Shown here: positions 30,457 through 35,095 of the stretch, one piece after another
How positions within the stretch are numbered: the stretch's first letter is position 1
Layout: every line of letters starts with the position of its first letter
From: Reticulitermes lucifugus
Lineage: Eukaryota; Arthropoda; Insecta; Blattodea; Rhinotermitidae
Direction: 5' to 3'
NCBI GenBank assembly: GCA_026260175.1
Contig: JAKCWW010003995.1
Coordinates: forward strand, 7,009 to 44,031
DNA length: 37,023 nucleotides
Notes under the pieces: model-generated
The model's input: only the letters and a program-made list of their open reading frames with translations
Told to the model about the DNA's origin: nothing
Databases searched by the model: none
Program-made: the position numbers and the translations under genes

Positions 30457-32524
30457 GCGATATAATATATAATAGAAAAATCAGACTTTAAATACCAGCT
30501 TATCTTTAATGACTTTATTTTCTTGCTACACATTTTTAAAATTGAAGAGCAAGTATTGGTGATTGAAGCGTATGGCCGAATAGACTGATGACAAACACAT
30601 TGAAATAATATTTAAACTCCGATTCGCACCTCCAAAAAAAATACTTCGCATTGATATAGCAAAAATAGTCTGTTATCATGTGAAGTGAATAATCGGTATT
30701 TGCTTTGCGAAACGGAAGGATGCTCATGTATGTAGGGCCTATTTTGTGGACACAATAGTTCATTGTTACTTGCTATTATTGTTCATTACTGTTATTATTA
30801 TTATTATTATTTAGTGTTATTTAACGGTAAATGAAGTGGTTTATATAGTTACGATTGGGTTTTTTTAAAGAGTTTATAAGAAGCTGATGTTTGAAGTGAA
30901 AGAAAAGTACACTATTGACTGAAGTACCTAAGAGAACCGTAACTTAGGCTTCATATTTCAGTATTTAAAAGCGTTTCTCTGCTCTGTTGACATTTTTATA
31001 AACATAGATTAAAACTAACATAGAATTAAAGATTCTAAATTATGAGTTAATAACCGTTTTTTAATGTGTGAAAAAAGAATTCGTATTTCCCACATCCCAC
31101 TTTGCACTTAAAAACAAAAGAGAAAGGAATTATAGTAAAGGTTAGTCCGTTAAGATTCCACCATTTTGGAACAGACGACAGACGTTAATATCACATGCGT
31201 GTTATAAATTTAACACTATAGTGAAAAGCATATACTGTACCCTCCTACAAGTGATCCTCAGGAATTGTTCTGAAAAAAAAAAAGACTCACAGTCTTTCGC
31301 CGGCAAGTCATTTAAGGTTTACTTCATTATAAATGCGTAATTCCGCACAAACTAATAATAACCGTATTTCACCATTACCGTAATGAGAGCATTGTCACCG
31401 TAACCGTCTAAAAGTGTGGGTACATTAAAACACAGTAAGAAGACGATCTGGTGCGTCCGACGCCTGTTATGAATTACCATATGGAGTAAATGAATGTCCC
31501 GGTAGAGAGTTTAGCACTCCACCTTCGTGTTAGGGAGCCAACTGGCTGGAATATTGGCTGAGTTACCGGTTCTGCTAGAGTTGGTCTTTTACTCAGTTCA
31601 TCCATAAAAAAGGAAAAACGGTACATTTGTCCTGTGCACGCCATGAAGGCATACGTTGTCGTGGAGGCGTAGCTCCTCTAATTCTTAACCTCGGCAGTAG
31701 ATGGAGGTGAATGCTCAGCTTTACGACTCCGTTGCTTTACCCCGGGGAAAATAGCCTCTGGTGTACCATTAAATGGCAGGTTGGGCGGGCAACAGGGCCT
31801 GTCCGGACGTTTTGGAGAAATGTCAAATCTCTTACCCCTGCCGGGATTCGAACCCCATATTGTTGAACCCTTAGCCTAGGTGCTGTACTGACTGAAGTAT
31901 CTCGTGTCTTAAGTTCAACCATCCGAGTGCCAAAACTGTGCCTGAAAATAGGTCGCCACCACGTATATATATATATATATACCTATATACCTACTCACCG
32001 TCGTGTCGTCTTCCCCTTTCATTCCATGCTCTATCATATCTCTGTTGAGAACAACCTCATTAAATAACCCAAAAATCAAAGGATCCATTACTGCCCGGAC
32101 CCTCCAGCACGTAGTGAGTCGCTATACTAACTACGCTCTCCCGGTCCCCAACTATGCAAGATAATGCACATATACTGTAGCAGTAAAACATGAATTTCAT
32201 AATGTCTACGAGTTTAATAAAATATTTTGTCAGCACTTATATGAAAGTTACATTAGACCATTCCGCTTAATTACAGAAGTTGCAAAAGCACTTGGACAGC
32301 TACATCAGAAGTAGTAAGAGTAGGTATTTAGGCCTACTTTACGTAAGAAGTTATAATCCATCACCATTCGATATTATTTAAATTGAAGAAACTCGTTTAC
32401 TAGCTGATGTTAGTTCTAAAATGACACTCCAACTTACCGCCTACATCCCTCTTTACCCTGTCAACCTTCGATGATTTGTGCAAGACGGGGCTATCGTCAC
32501 TGCCGAAGATGTCTTCATTGAAAT
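532..32524 (-). CDS. Giant membrane mucin-like protein (stalk-EGF-SEA-EGF-EGF-TM), N-terminus missing
   Basis: Ten exons were assembled by hand: 32438-32524, 18929-29689, 15832-16070, 8500-14413, 5518-5871, 4373-4614, 3175-3304, 2928-3074, 1401-1523, 532-881. All introns are GT-AG, and codon phase agrees at all nine junctions. The total is 18,347 nt plus one base from a missing upstream exon: 6,115 residues and a stop. Residues 2-5747 contain no cysteine and are Ser/Thr/Pro-rich with aromatic beta-type repeats. Then come an EGF-like module (about 5748-5784), a SEA domain (about 5787-5909), a Ca-binding EGF (5910-5958), an EGF (about 5962-5995), a transmembrane helix (about 6000-6025) and a tail. 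Known families with this order are membrane mucins (MUC3/12/17) and, more loosely, IMPG proteins. An apical extracellular-matrix or lumen-lining role is inferred. The signal peptide and start codon were not found. I recognise the type but not a named orthologue. Confidence 0.85.
882..1400 (-). other. Intron, 519 bp
   Basis: Bounded by donor AAAG|gtaaga and acceptor cttgttgcag. AT-rich; no repeat or ORF worth naming was seen. Confidence 0.8.
1401..1523 (-). CDS. Exon: membrane-proximal EGF domain
   Basis: It encodes residues 5959-5999, from acceptor gttaaaacag|CT to donor CTTAAAG|gtaaga, again phase 1-1. Six cysteines are present (GCEKCHYHGTC...MCECFQWYAGENC), a compact EGF fold without the Ca-binding signature. 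It lies directly before the transmembrane exon, as in membrane mucins. Confidence 0.9.
1771..2040 (+). repeat. tRNA-derived SINE (termite Talua-like)
   Basis: Has an A-box-like GCATAGTTGGTATAGTG and a B-box-like GGGGTCCAATCCC, a body with CCAGACTGGCTCTGGGGCC, and a tail GCCTTCATGGCATGGACAGG. I recall this body and tail from SINEs widespread in termites and cockroaches (Talua-type); the family name is from memory. It lies antisense to the host gene. Confidence 0.7.
2580..2860 (-). repeat. SINE family 2, copy 1
   Basis: Shares ATTCTTAAC...AGATGGAGGTGA...TTTGGAGAA...CTTGCCCCTGC...GGAATCC blocks, in the same order and orientation, with 31620-31920 and 15515-15795. Read on the minus strand the element begins with a degenerate tRNA-like head (B-box-like GCTGGATTCCAAGC). 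Confidence 0.7.
2928..3074 (-). CDS. Exon: calcium-binding EGF domain
   Basis: It encodes a single module (assembled 5910-5958) exactly bounded by acceptor ctacatgcag|AC and donor GCTCAG|gtgaga, both phase 1. It opens D-F-D-E-C, the Ca-binding EGF signature, and has six cysteines with the CFNLRGTYTCSCNDGY core. The one-domain, phase 1-1 exon is the classic arrangement for EGF modules. Confidence 0.93.
3175..3304 (-). CDS. Exon: SEA domain, C-terminal third
   Basis: It has 43 codons starting in phase 0 after acceptor aacttttgcag|CTG and ending GAAG|gtgagt with one base over. The peptide continues the SEA strand and helix (LSENVEEARLQDVFRKSL) and ends with a last strand (DLIHHIKAE). It is too short for ordinary ORF finding, but splice sites, phase and fold continuity all agree. 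An intron inside the SEA domain separates it from 4373-4614. Confidence 0.82.
3305..4372 (-). other. Intron, 1,068 bp, splitting the SEA domain
   Basis: AT-rich with no recognised repeat. A run of open frame just below 4372 is read-through from the SEA exon and ends without motif. Confidence 0.75.
4373..4614 (-). CDS. Exon: SEA domain, N-terminal two thirds
   Basis: It encodes 80 codons (assembled 5787-5866), from acceptor atgcccacag|CA to donor TACAG|gtgtgt. The segment YSMKVALARHG opens as a beta strand, a helix follows (HYQQLTEAAREGLDRMVM), then strands DIYHGVVVNGF and GVTVNFYVQ, in the SEA order strand-helix-strand-strand. The GSVVV autocleavage motif of mucin SEA domains is not present; the matching position reads DGVTVN. 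A competing donor (gtaagt) lies four bases further on but would break the phase with the next exon. Confidence 0.85.
4615..5517 (-). other. Intron, 903 bp
   Basis: AT-rich. A 76-codon open frame at 5187-5417 on the minus strand has no start context, motif or splice support and is taken as chance or an old repeat. Confidence 0.75.
5518..5871 (-). CDS. Exon: stalk end plus first EGF-like module
   Basis: It has 117 complete codons (assembled 5669-5785). Leftover G plus GT at acceptor ttcaaag|GT gives Gly, and donor AGAC|gtaagt leaves one base. The N-terminal 75 residues are a hydrophilic stalk with one hydrophobic patch (AVLLGGVLIAV, too short and too central to call a membrane helix). The last 38 residues hold six cysteines in EGF-like spacing (C-x3-C-x7-C-x8-C-x-C-x12-C) with the CxCRPGF core typical of EGF modules. 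These are the first cysteines of the assembled protein. The acceptor is AT-rich with a weak pyrimidine tract, so its exact position is the least certain part. Confidence 0.85.
6369..7185 (+). pseudogene. Broken non-LTR retrotransposon reverse transcriptase, 3' part
   Basis: Plus-strand frames interrupted by stops keep phrases I know from the end of insect endonuclease/reverse transcriptase proteins: KIIINDQILEQVVHFKHLEC near 6378, KCYKAMAINVLLYGCKRW near 6795, and CWHVQQMDNDRWPRRAIT near 6998. In intact relatives these correspond to LLYGCETW and GHVxRMDxDRWPxKAL. The relic lies antisense to the host gene, with the stretch from about 6525 to 6770 not recognisable. It is nonfunctional. Confidence 0.75.
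7269..7290. repeat. (AATTG)n short repeat
   Basis: Four or so units of AATTG in a row, intronic. Confidence 0.85.
7341..7556. repeat. Three-unit 71-bp tandem repeat
   Basis: Units begin at the repeated TTCAGTG at 7371, 7442 and 7514 and share ATGATCTGATACTTGGTGTGTC, here quoted in parts: ATGATCTGATAC, CTTGGTGT, CTTCTAATAT. Spacing is 71-72 bp. Intronic and without coding sense. Confidence 0.85.
8500..14413 (-). CDS. 5,914-nt exon: type B repeats and Pro/His-rich stalk
   Basis: This is an open frame of 1,971 codons (assembled residues 3697-5667) between acceptor tttctgcag|ATT and donor GCTG|gtaagt. It starts with a series of type B repeats (YVTTYTYFTTFLQNG-like, then TVVSS...NVVTE) at about 14270-14385, 14090-14180, 13940-14040, 13740-13840 and 13480-13600. 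A Ser/Thr-rich part follows, then a short Leu/Gly-rich segment (12640-12760), a conserved-looking SPIYIPVGAAAG block, a Pro/His-rich zone (about 10960-11150) and five 10-residue GINVDVSPGQ units (11251-11400). The end is Thr-rich again (HTQTVTLTETTV). No cysteine was seen. The in-frame ATG/TTG inside is irrelevant because the exon is internal. Confidence 0.95.
11251..11400 (-). repeat. Five in-frame 30-bp tandem repeats (GINVDVSPGQ type)
   Basis: Five units of exactly 30 bp (boundaries at 11251, 11281, 11311, 11341, 11371) encode ten-residue blocks such as GINVDVSPGQ, GINVDVSPAH and GLNVEIASGH. Unlike the type A and B repeats the DNA is still very similar between neighbours, so this is a recent expansion and a likely length-polymorphic site. 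Confidence 0.92.
13480..14385 (-). repeat. Five type B repeats at the start of the second giant exon
   Basis: Units near 14270-14385 and 13740-13840 keep the full pattern (TKTYVTTYTYFTTFLQNG; KTYFVTYTYFSTFLEG). The unit near 13480-13600 (TYLTTFTYFTTLLQDG) has an insertion after the turn. Units near 14090-14180 and 13940-14040 are weaker. The same family is found in the 10.8-kb exon 11 kb away, so the two exons share an origin or one protein context. Confidence 0.85.
14414..15831 (-). other. Intron, 1,418 bp, with one SINE
   Basis: Bounded by donor CAG|gtaagt and acceptor tttctgcag. Contains SINE family 2 copy 2 near the donor end; otherwise AT-rich and empty. Confidence 0.8.
15515..15795 (-). 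repeat. SINE family 2, copy 2
   Basis: Matches the copies at 2580-2860 and 31620-31920 through ATTCTTAACCTCAGCACTAG, then ATGGAAGTAAGTG, TTTCCCTGGGGA and GGTACAC, in the same order. It ends about 35 bp from the donor of the 239-nt exon. Confidence 0.7.
15832..16070 (-). CDS. 239-nt exon linking the two giant exons
   Basis: It encodes about 79 residues (assembled 3617-3696) without stops, between acceptor tgttccctgcag|AG and donor TCTCAG|gtaagt. The upstream leftover G plus AG gives Glu, and the exon ends on a complete codon, matching the phase-0 start of the 5.9-kb exon. The peptide is Gly/Asn-rich at first (PVNGRGLNMNGVG), then contains paired hydrophobic strands (ATKVMSNGVEVIVAGD) resembling a short beta-hairpin. 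It has no cysteine and no family is recognised. Confidence 0.85.
16071..18928 (-). other. Intron, 2,858 bp
   Basis: AT-rich. Holds a GAT/GGT-rich simple tract (about 16701-16757), a TTAA-rich run (16970-16995) and T-rich sequence (17040-17100). Short open frames at 17252-17476 and 17734-17940 on the plus strand have no motif and no codon signal and are not called. Confidence 0.75.
16701..16757. repeat. (GATGAT/GGTGGT)n imperfect trinucleotide tract
   Basis: An impure run of ATGATG and GGTGGTGATGG units within the intron. Confidence 0.8.
18929..29689 (-). CDS. 10,761-nt exon: N-terminal Ser/Thr-rich repeat stalk
   Basis: This is an uninterrupted reading frame of 3,586 complete codons (assembled residues 30-3617) between acceptor caccaaacag|AC and donor CACAG|gtgagt. 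It contains no cysteine and, as far as I can see, one tryptophan. Two repeat families recur. Type A (about 45 residues, GTTTxF...GTxIDGxYAQVxESTS) has copies near 29480-29620, 27960-28100, 25138-25280, 24951-25098 and 24738-24885. Type B (about 35 residues, TTYTYFTT-turn-VxSRxETVTNVVT) has copies near 27360-27440, 26895-27020, 26515-26620, 25750-25855, 25598-25700 and 25390-25490. Other segments are Arg/Ser-rich (22760-24510), Glu/Lys-rich (23415-23540) and Leu/Gln-rich (21925-22060, 22256-22370). Dibasic furin-type RTKR (23280-23291) and RKKR (21018-21029) sites are present. The length and lack of stops make coding certain. Confidence 0.95.
20347..20438 (-). repeat. Duplicated RRRVVVTKKRP basic motif
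   Basis: Two adjacent coding units of roughly 51 nt encode RRRVVVTKKRPVVVTPS and RRRIVITKKRP. A third, related unit (RRRVVVTRRKKP) lies near 20660-20695 and a fourth, weaker one (RRKVRIKVPINRKK) near 20905-20960. Alternating basic clusters and Val/Ile strands stand out from the surrounding acidic Ser/Thr-rich sequence. Confidence 0.75.
22760..24510 (-). other. Arg/Ser/Thr-rich basic region with an embedded Glu/Lys block
   Basis: Protein from this part of the 10.8-kb exon is dominated by R, S, T, P and G (RTSRTRGTTGG, PRTSASTQPRVRP), strongly basic, and interrupted at about 23415-23540 by a run of Glu/Asp with some Lys (EKDEEEEKKKEGENEGEEED). An RTKR site lies beside it at 23280-23291. It looks intrinsically disordered. 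The segment is also the most CpG-rich part of the exon. Confidence 0.7.
24738..25280 (-). repeat. Three tandem type A protein repeats
   Basis: Inside the 10.8-kb exon, three successive units of about 45-50 residues each read P/RTG(L/V)V...(D/N)xxTTTxFxTxVxGTxIDGxYAQVxESTS. The IDGxYAQV core is the most constant part (IDGLYAQV, IDTLYAEV, IDGRYAQI). Two more copies stand alone near 27960-28100 (VNGNYAQV) and 29480-29620 (DNGRLYAQV). DNA identity between copies is low, so the array is old and kept at the protein level. Confidence 0.85.
25390..25860 (-). repeat. Cluster of three type B aromatic protein repeats
   Basis: Three units read FTTFTYWTTLFKDGSTVV-like, with the pattern (Y/F)TT(Y/F)TYFTT, a turn with DG or GS, then VxSRxETVTNxVT. 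On the plus strand each shows as a diverged gtgaagta(t/a)gt(g)taa...gt block near 25455, 25675 and 25820. Related units occur at about 26515-26620, 26895-27020 and 27360-27440. Alternating Thr and aromatic residues suggest paired beta strands. Confidence 0.85.
29923..30127. mobile_element. Possible MITE-like element with short inverted ends
   Basis: The left end AGAGGCGTAGATA...GGGACCC and the reverse complement of the right end AGTGGCGTAGGTATGGGCCCC are similar, about 20 bp with mismatches and a small gap. The inside has a C run (29966-29975). No clear target duplication was seen, so this is tentative. Confidence 0.3.
30383..30454. repeat. Compound (CTA)n(ATA)n microsatellite
   Basis: About seven CTA units followed by about seventeen ATA units. 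On the minus strand it gives a false poly-Leu/poly-Val open frame. Confidence 0.97.
31620..31920 (-). repeat. SINE family 2, copy 3 (best preserved)
   Basis: Read on the minus strand it starts with a tRNA-like head (B-box GGGGTTCGAATCCCGGCAGG) and continues through AAACGTCCGGACAGGCC and GAGGTTAAGAATTAGAGG. Its plus-strand blocks ATTCTTAACCTCGGCAGTAG and ATGGAGGTGAATGC are shared with the two other copies. CpGs are retained here, unlike in the low-coordinate copies. Confidence 0.75.
31964..31981. repeat. (TA)n microsatellite
   Basis: About nine TA units. Confidence 0.95.
32080..32155 (-). repeat. tRNA-derived SINE head, Talua-like, degenerate
   Basis: On the minus strand GAGCGTAGTTAGTATAGCGA is followed by CTGGAGGGTCCGGGCAG, matching in layout the head of the plus-strand SINE at 1771. 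The body after it is not clearly recognisable. Confidence 0.5.
32438..32524 (-). CDS. Exon (first one found): 29-residue segment with RVKR furin-type site
   Basis: The minus strand shows a good acceptor (ttctttgtttcag) and donor (GCG|gtaagt). Only one frame is open through all 87 nt; it needs one base from an upstream exon and ends one base into a Gly/Asp codon. That last G joins AC at 29689 to give Asp, in the frame of the 10.8-kb exon. The peptide is acidic, then basic, with R-V-K-R (plus 32448-32459) followed by D-V-G, a consensus furin site. This suggests a short propeptide removed in the secretory route. It is small, so the call rests on splice sites, phase and this motif. Confidence 0.75.
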
Positions 32525-33488
32525 CTGAAACAAAGAAGAAGAAAAAGCGTTTATTAGATTTCAGCATATTTTAAGATGATTTCAAATGCGAAGATGCAGA
32601 CAAAAATAGAACACTCTGGGCCATTTTATATTGAAAAATAAAACGTCATTGGTGGTACATGTTTACTTTAACTTTGCAAAAATCTCAGTGGTGGTAGCTC
32701 TATGTACAGTCTGCTGCCACTAAAAAAGAAAAACAGCGGTATTGTTGGGTACCGCCTGCTGTAATTACAAGTTCTTAGGCAGTTCGCCCCCATTGCATTG
32801 TTTTCAAAATAGACATCAGCAGTTTTCGGCAACAGCACTGACGGTACGGTATATAATATTTGTATGCATACTGTATATAATTGGCCTATACACACGCGCG
32901 CCTCATACAGGTGTGTGTGTGTTTGTGGTTCAAGGGATACCTTGCTGAGAGTACAGTCGCCCAGTAACCACACTCTCTATGACTGGCGCTATAAATGTCT
33001 CCACCAATATGTACTTGTACATATTATCAAGACTGTTCTGCGGTTCGTAGCCACCGTTTCGTTTAATTAAAGTCTTGCAATGTACCGTTAAAGCTTTTGA
33101 GATCAAGAAGCAAGTCATCGTATTATCAAATTGTAATGCCAGTCGACTTTCAGTGCCATACGCTGTATTTACACATTACCTTATCGAGACTTGTATTGTG
33201 ATACAAATACGTTAATGTAATTACAGGTACTTCCTCTCATACAGTGAAGCCAGTAAAGCACGTTTTCATTGTTGTTGCAAAATTGAAAATTCGTCGCTCA
33301 CTGACCCTGCTACGTGCAAGAGGTCTCAATAATTCTACATGTTGGTTGCACCCTGACGGCACGGAATAGCTTTCAGCTTGTGGAATGCACTGGCCAGCCT
33401 GCAGCAAAGAGACGGTCTAACGTCATTGCGAGCAACACAGATATCAATTTCAAACGTTCAGAGTAGGCAAAGAGCAGGAGTTATTTTA

Positions 33489-33689
33489 CGGTAAGTTTGG
33501 TCATGAGATCTTTGCTCTTCTGGGATGTTACGCAGCGTAGATTGGTAGTTAGTTCCCGACGCAGCCCAAGAAGAATGTTCTTGGACTGCTTGACCTTGAA
33601 TATGGGACTTAGAGGTTGTCCCGAAACGTCGGTAACTACCAATCTACGCTGGGTAACATCCCAGAAGAGCGAAGATCTCATTTACCGCG
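33489..33689. mobile_element. Inverted-repeat (foldback/MITE-like) element
   Basis: Arms of about 50-55 bp face each other: left arm 33489-33551 (ATGAGATCTTTGCTCTTCTG, then GGATGTTACGCAGCGTAG, ATTGGTAGTT) and right arm 33631-33689 as its near-perfect reverse complement. The loop is about 80 bp. Translated, both arms give SLLFWDVTQRRLVV-like phrases that I remember as common in termite and cockroach hypothetical proteins, so this belongs to a high-copy repeat, not a gene. Confidence 0.85.
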
Positions 33690-34052
33690 ACGGAAGCGTG
33701 AAATCACGCAAGATTGGTCACATTGAAATTCATAAGAAAGCTGTTCAGTTTCATCTCCTGTCTCGTCATGCTGTTGCTTCTTGTGAACCTGTTATCTCCT
33801 GCTTCACTTTTAATGTTTTGAGATTCACGCAGGCCGCTGAATGCCACCTGTTATAACTTCGTGTTACTTTGTAGGGATTACAAGAGGCGTACGAGCGAGT
33901 CGAAGTTGCTGAGTCATAATTTAATACAGTATTTCGGAATTGGATAGATTGAGCGATCAGTTAGACTCAAGGCAGTAGTTAAATAATAATGCACGGAGAA
34001 TATGGTTACTGAGAGAGAATCCTCTCAGTAAGGCTATCTTTTGTGCACACGA

Positions 34053-34060
<8 letters not shown>

Positions 34061-34089
<29 letters not shown>
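34061..34089. repeat. (AC)n microsatellite
   Basis: About fourteen AC units, preceded by an impure CACATAT start. Confidence 0.97.
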
Positions 34090-34093
<4 letters not shown>

Positions 34094-34919
34094 GTTTCTT
34101 AAAGGATAAGGAACACTACAAAGCAGTCAGTCAATATTTTTTCGAACTCAGCCTTCCTTCAGTTGGAAGTAAGTTTTGGCTGAGTATTGCCACACAGATA
34201 CCGTGTAGTTTGTTCGGAAGAATGGCGCATAATTCGTACGTCTTGTGTTATATAAAATATTTGTAGATATCTTCTACCGAATTGTTTTTATGGTTTAACG
34301 ATTGTATATAGAGGAAGGCGTATCGAAGCGACAGCGAAATTACGAAAGTGACGAATTTTAAAATATTAGTGAACTGCTTGTGAGTTTTAGGAAACTGGTG
34401 TGTTGTACCAATTTAGGTAAAATATTAGACTTAATTAAGTCTATTAATGAAAGCAACTAAAAAATCAACACTGCGATAGTTTCTCGGCTATTCAAGGAAG
34501 GAACCCCGGACGTTTGGACTTACACCATTCTCTCCTGCATTTCGGCTTACAACTTTGATGTGCCGTACTCCATTGCAGGTTATGTTAGGTCGTGTTCCCA
34601 TAACCCAGCAGCGAGATATCCGACTGGATTTATAAGTGCAAGAATGTCATATATCGTGGCACGACTGCACACATTAATTTTATCTGTGCGAGAATGGCTT
34701 ACGGCAGAAAAAAGTCATGTAAAAGAACCCGGTTATTAAAATTAACTCCGTAGAACAGAGTGCTTTTTAAGGATTTGTTATTTGCTCAACTGGCCAAAAG
34801 TTCCCCCACTTTATGGAAGTCGAATGATTCTTATTGTGTCCACGAAAACCTGCTACTGCGCTCTTCTGAACCCCATAAACGTAATCAATGCTCCTACACC
34901 TTACGCTCTCTCACTTAGC

Positions 34920-35095
34920 GTACGTCTAGGTCTTCTAGATGGAACTTCCTTTCAGATCTTCCGACCAAAATTGTATATGCTTTCTCAGCTATTCCATTCA
35001 CGCTATAATAATTAGATCTACTTTAACACCCTCCTTTCAGCTACACCTGCGTCTTTCGAGTGACTTATTCGCTTCGGGTTTCGGAAGAAAATTTT
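34920..35095 (-). pseudogene. Two degenerate C-terminal fragments of a non-LTR reverse transcriptase
   Basis: Minus-strand translation gives AEKAYTILVGRSERKFHLED near 34920-34995, and KPEANKSLERRRCS then KEGVKVDL, separated by a stop, near 35020-35095. Both resemble the well-known insect retroelement tail NAYRVLVGRPEGKRPLGRPR or KPEGKRPLGRRR..WEDNIKMDL. Two copies of the same tail in tandem suggest nested or repeated 5'-truncated insertions. Both are heavily mutated. Confidence 0.6.

Larger units (their letters stand above)
29690..32437 (-). other. Intron, 2,748 bp, with microsatellites and SINEs
   Basis: Lies between the RVKR exon and the 10.8-kb exon. Contains a possible short inverted-repeat element (29923-30127), a CTA/ATA microsatellite (30383-30454), SINE family 2 copy 3 (31620-31920), a (TA)n run (31964-31981) and a tRNA-derived SINE head (32080-32155). 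CpG frequency here is normal. Confidence 0.75.

Noticed and set aside
30237..30533. Minus-strand open frame with poly-Leu and poly-Val runs that looks like a membrane protein
   Set aside because: It is the translation of the CTA/ATA microsatellite; no splice or start support.
32668..32973. Candidate signal-peptide exon upstream of the RVKR exon
   Set aside because: The minus-strand frame is not hydrophobic at its start and shows no donor in the required phase.
33497..33856. 119-codon plus-strand frame with WDVTQRRLVV phrase
   Set aside because: The phrase occurs in both arms of an inverted-repeat element; it is repeat translation, not a gene.
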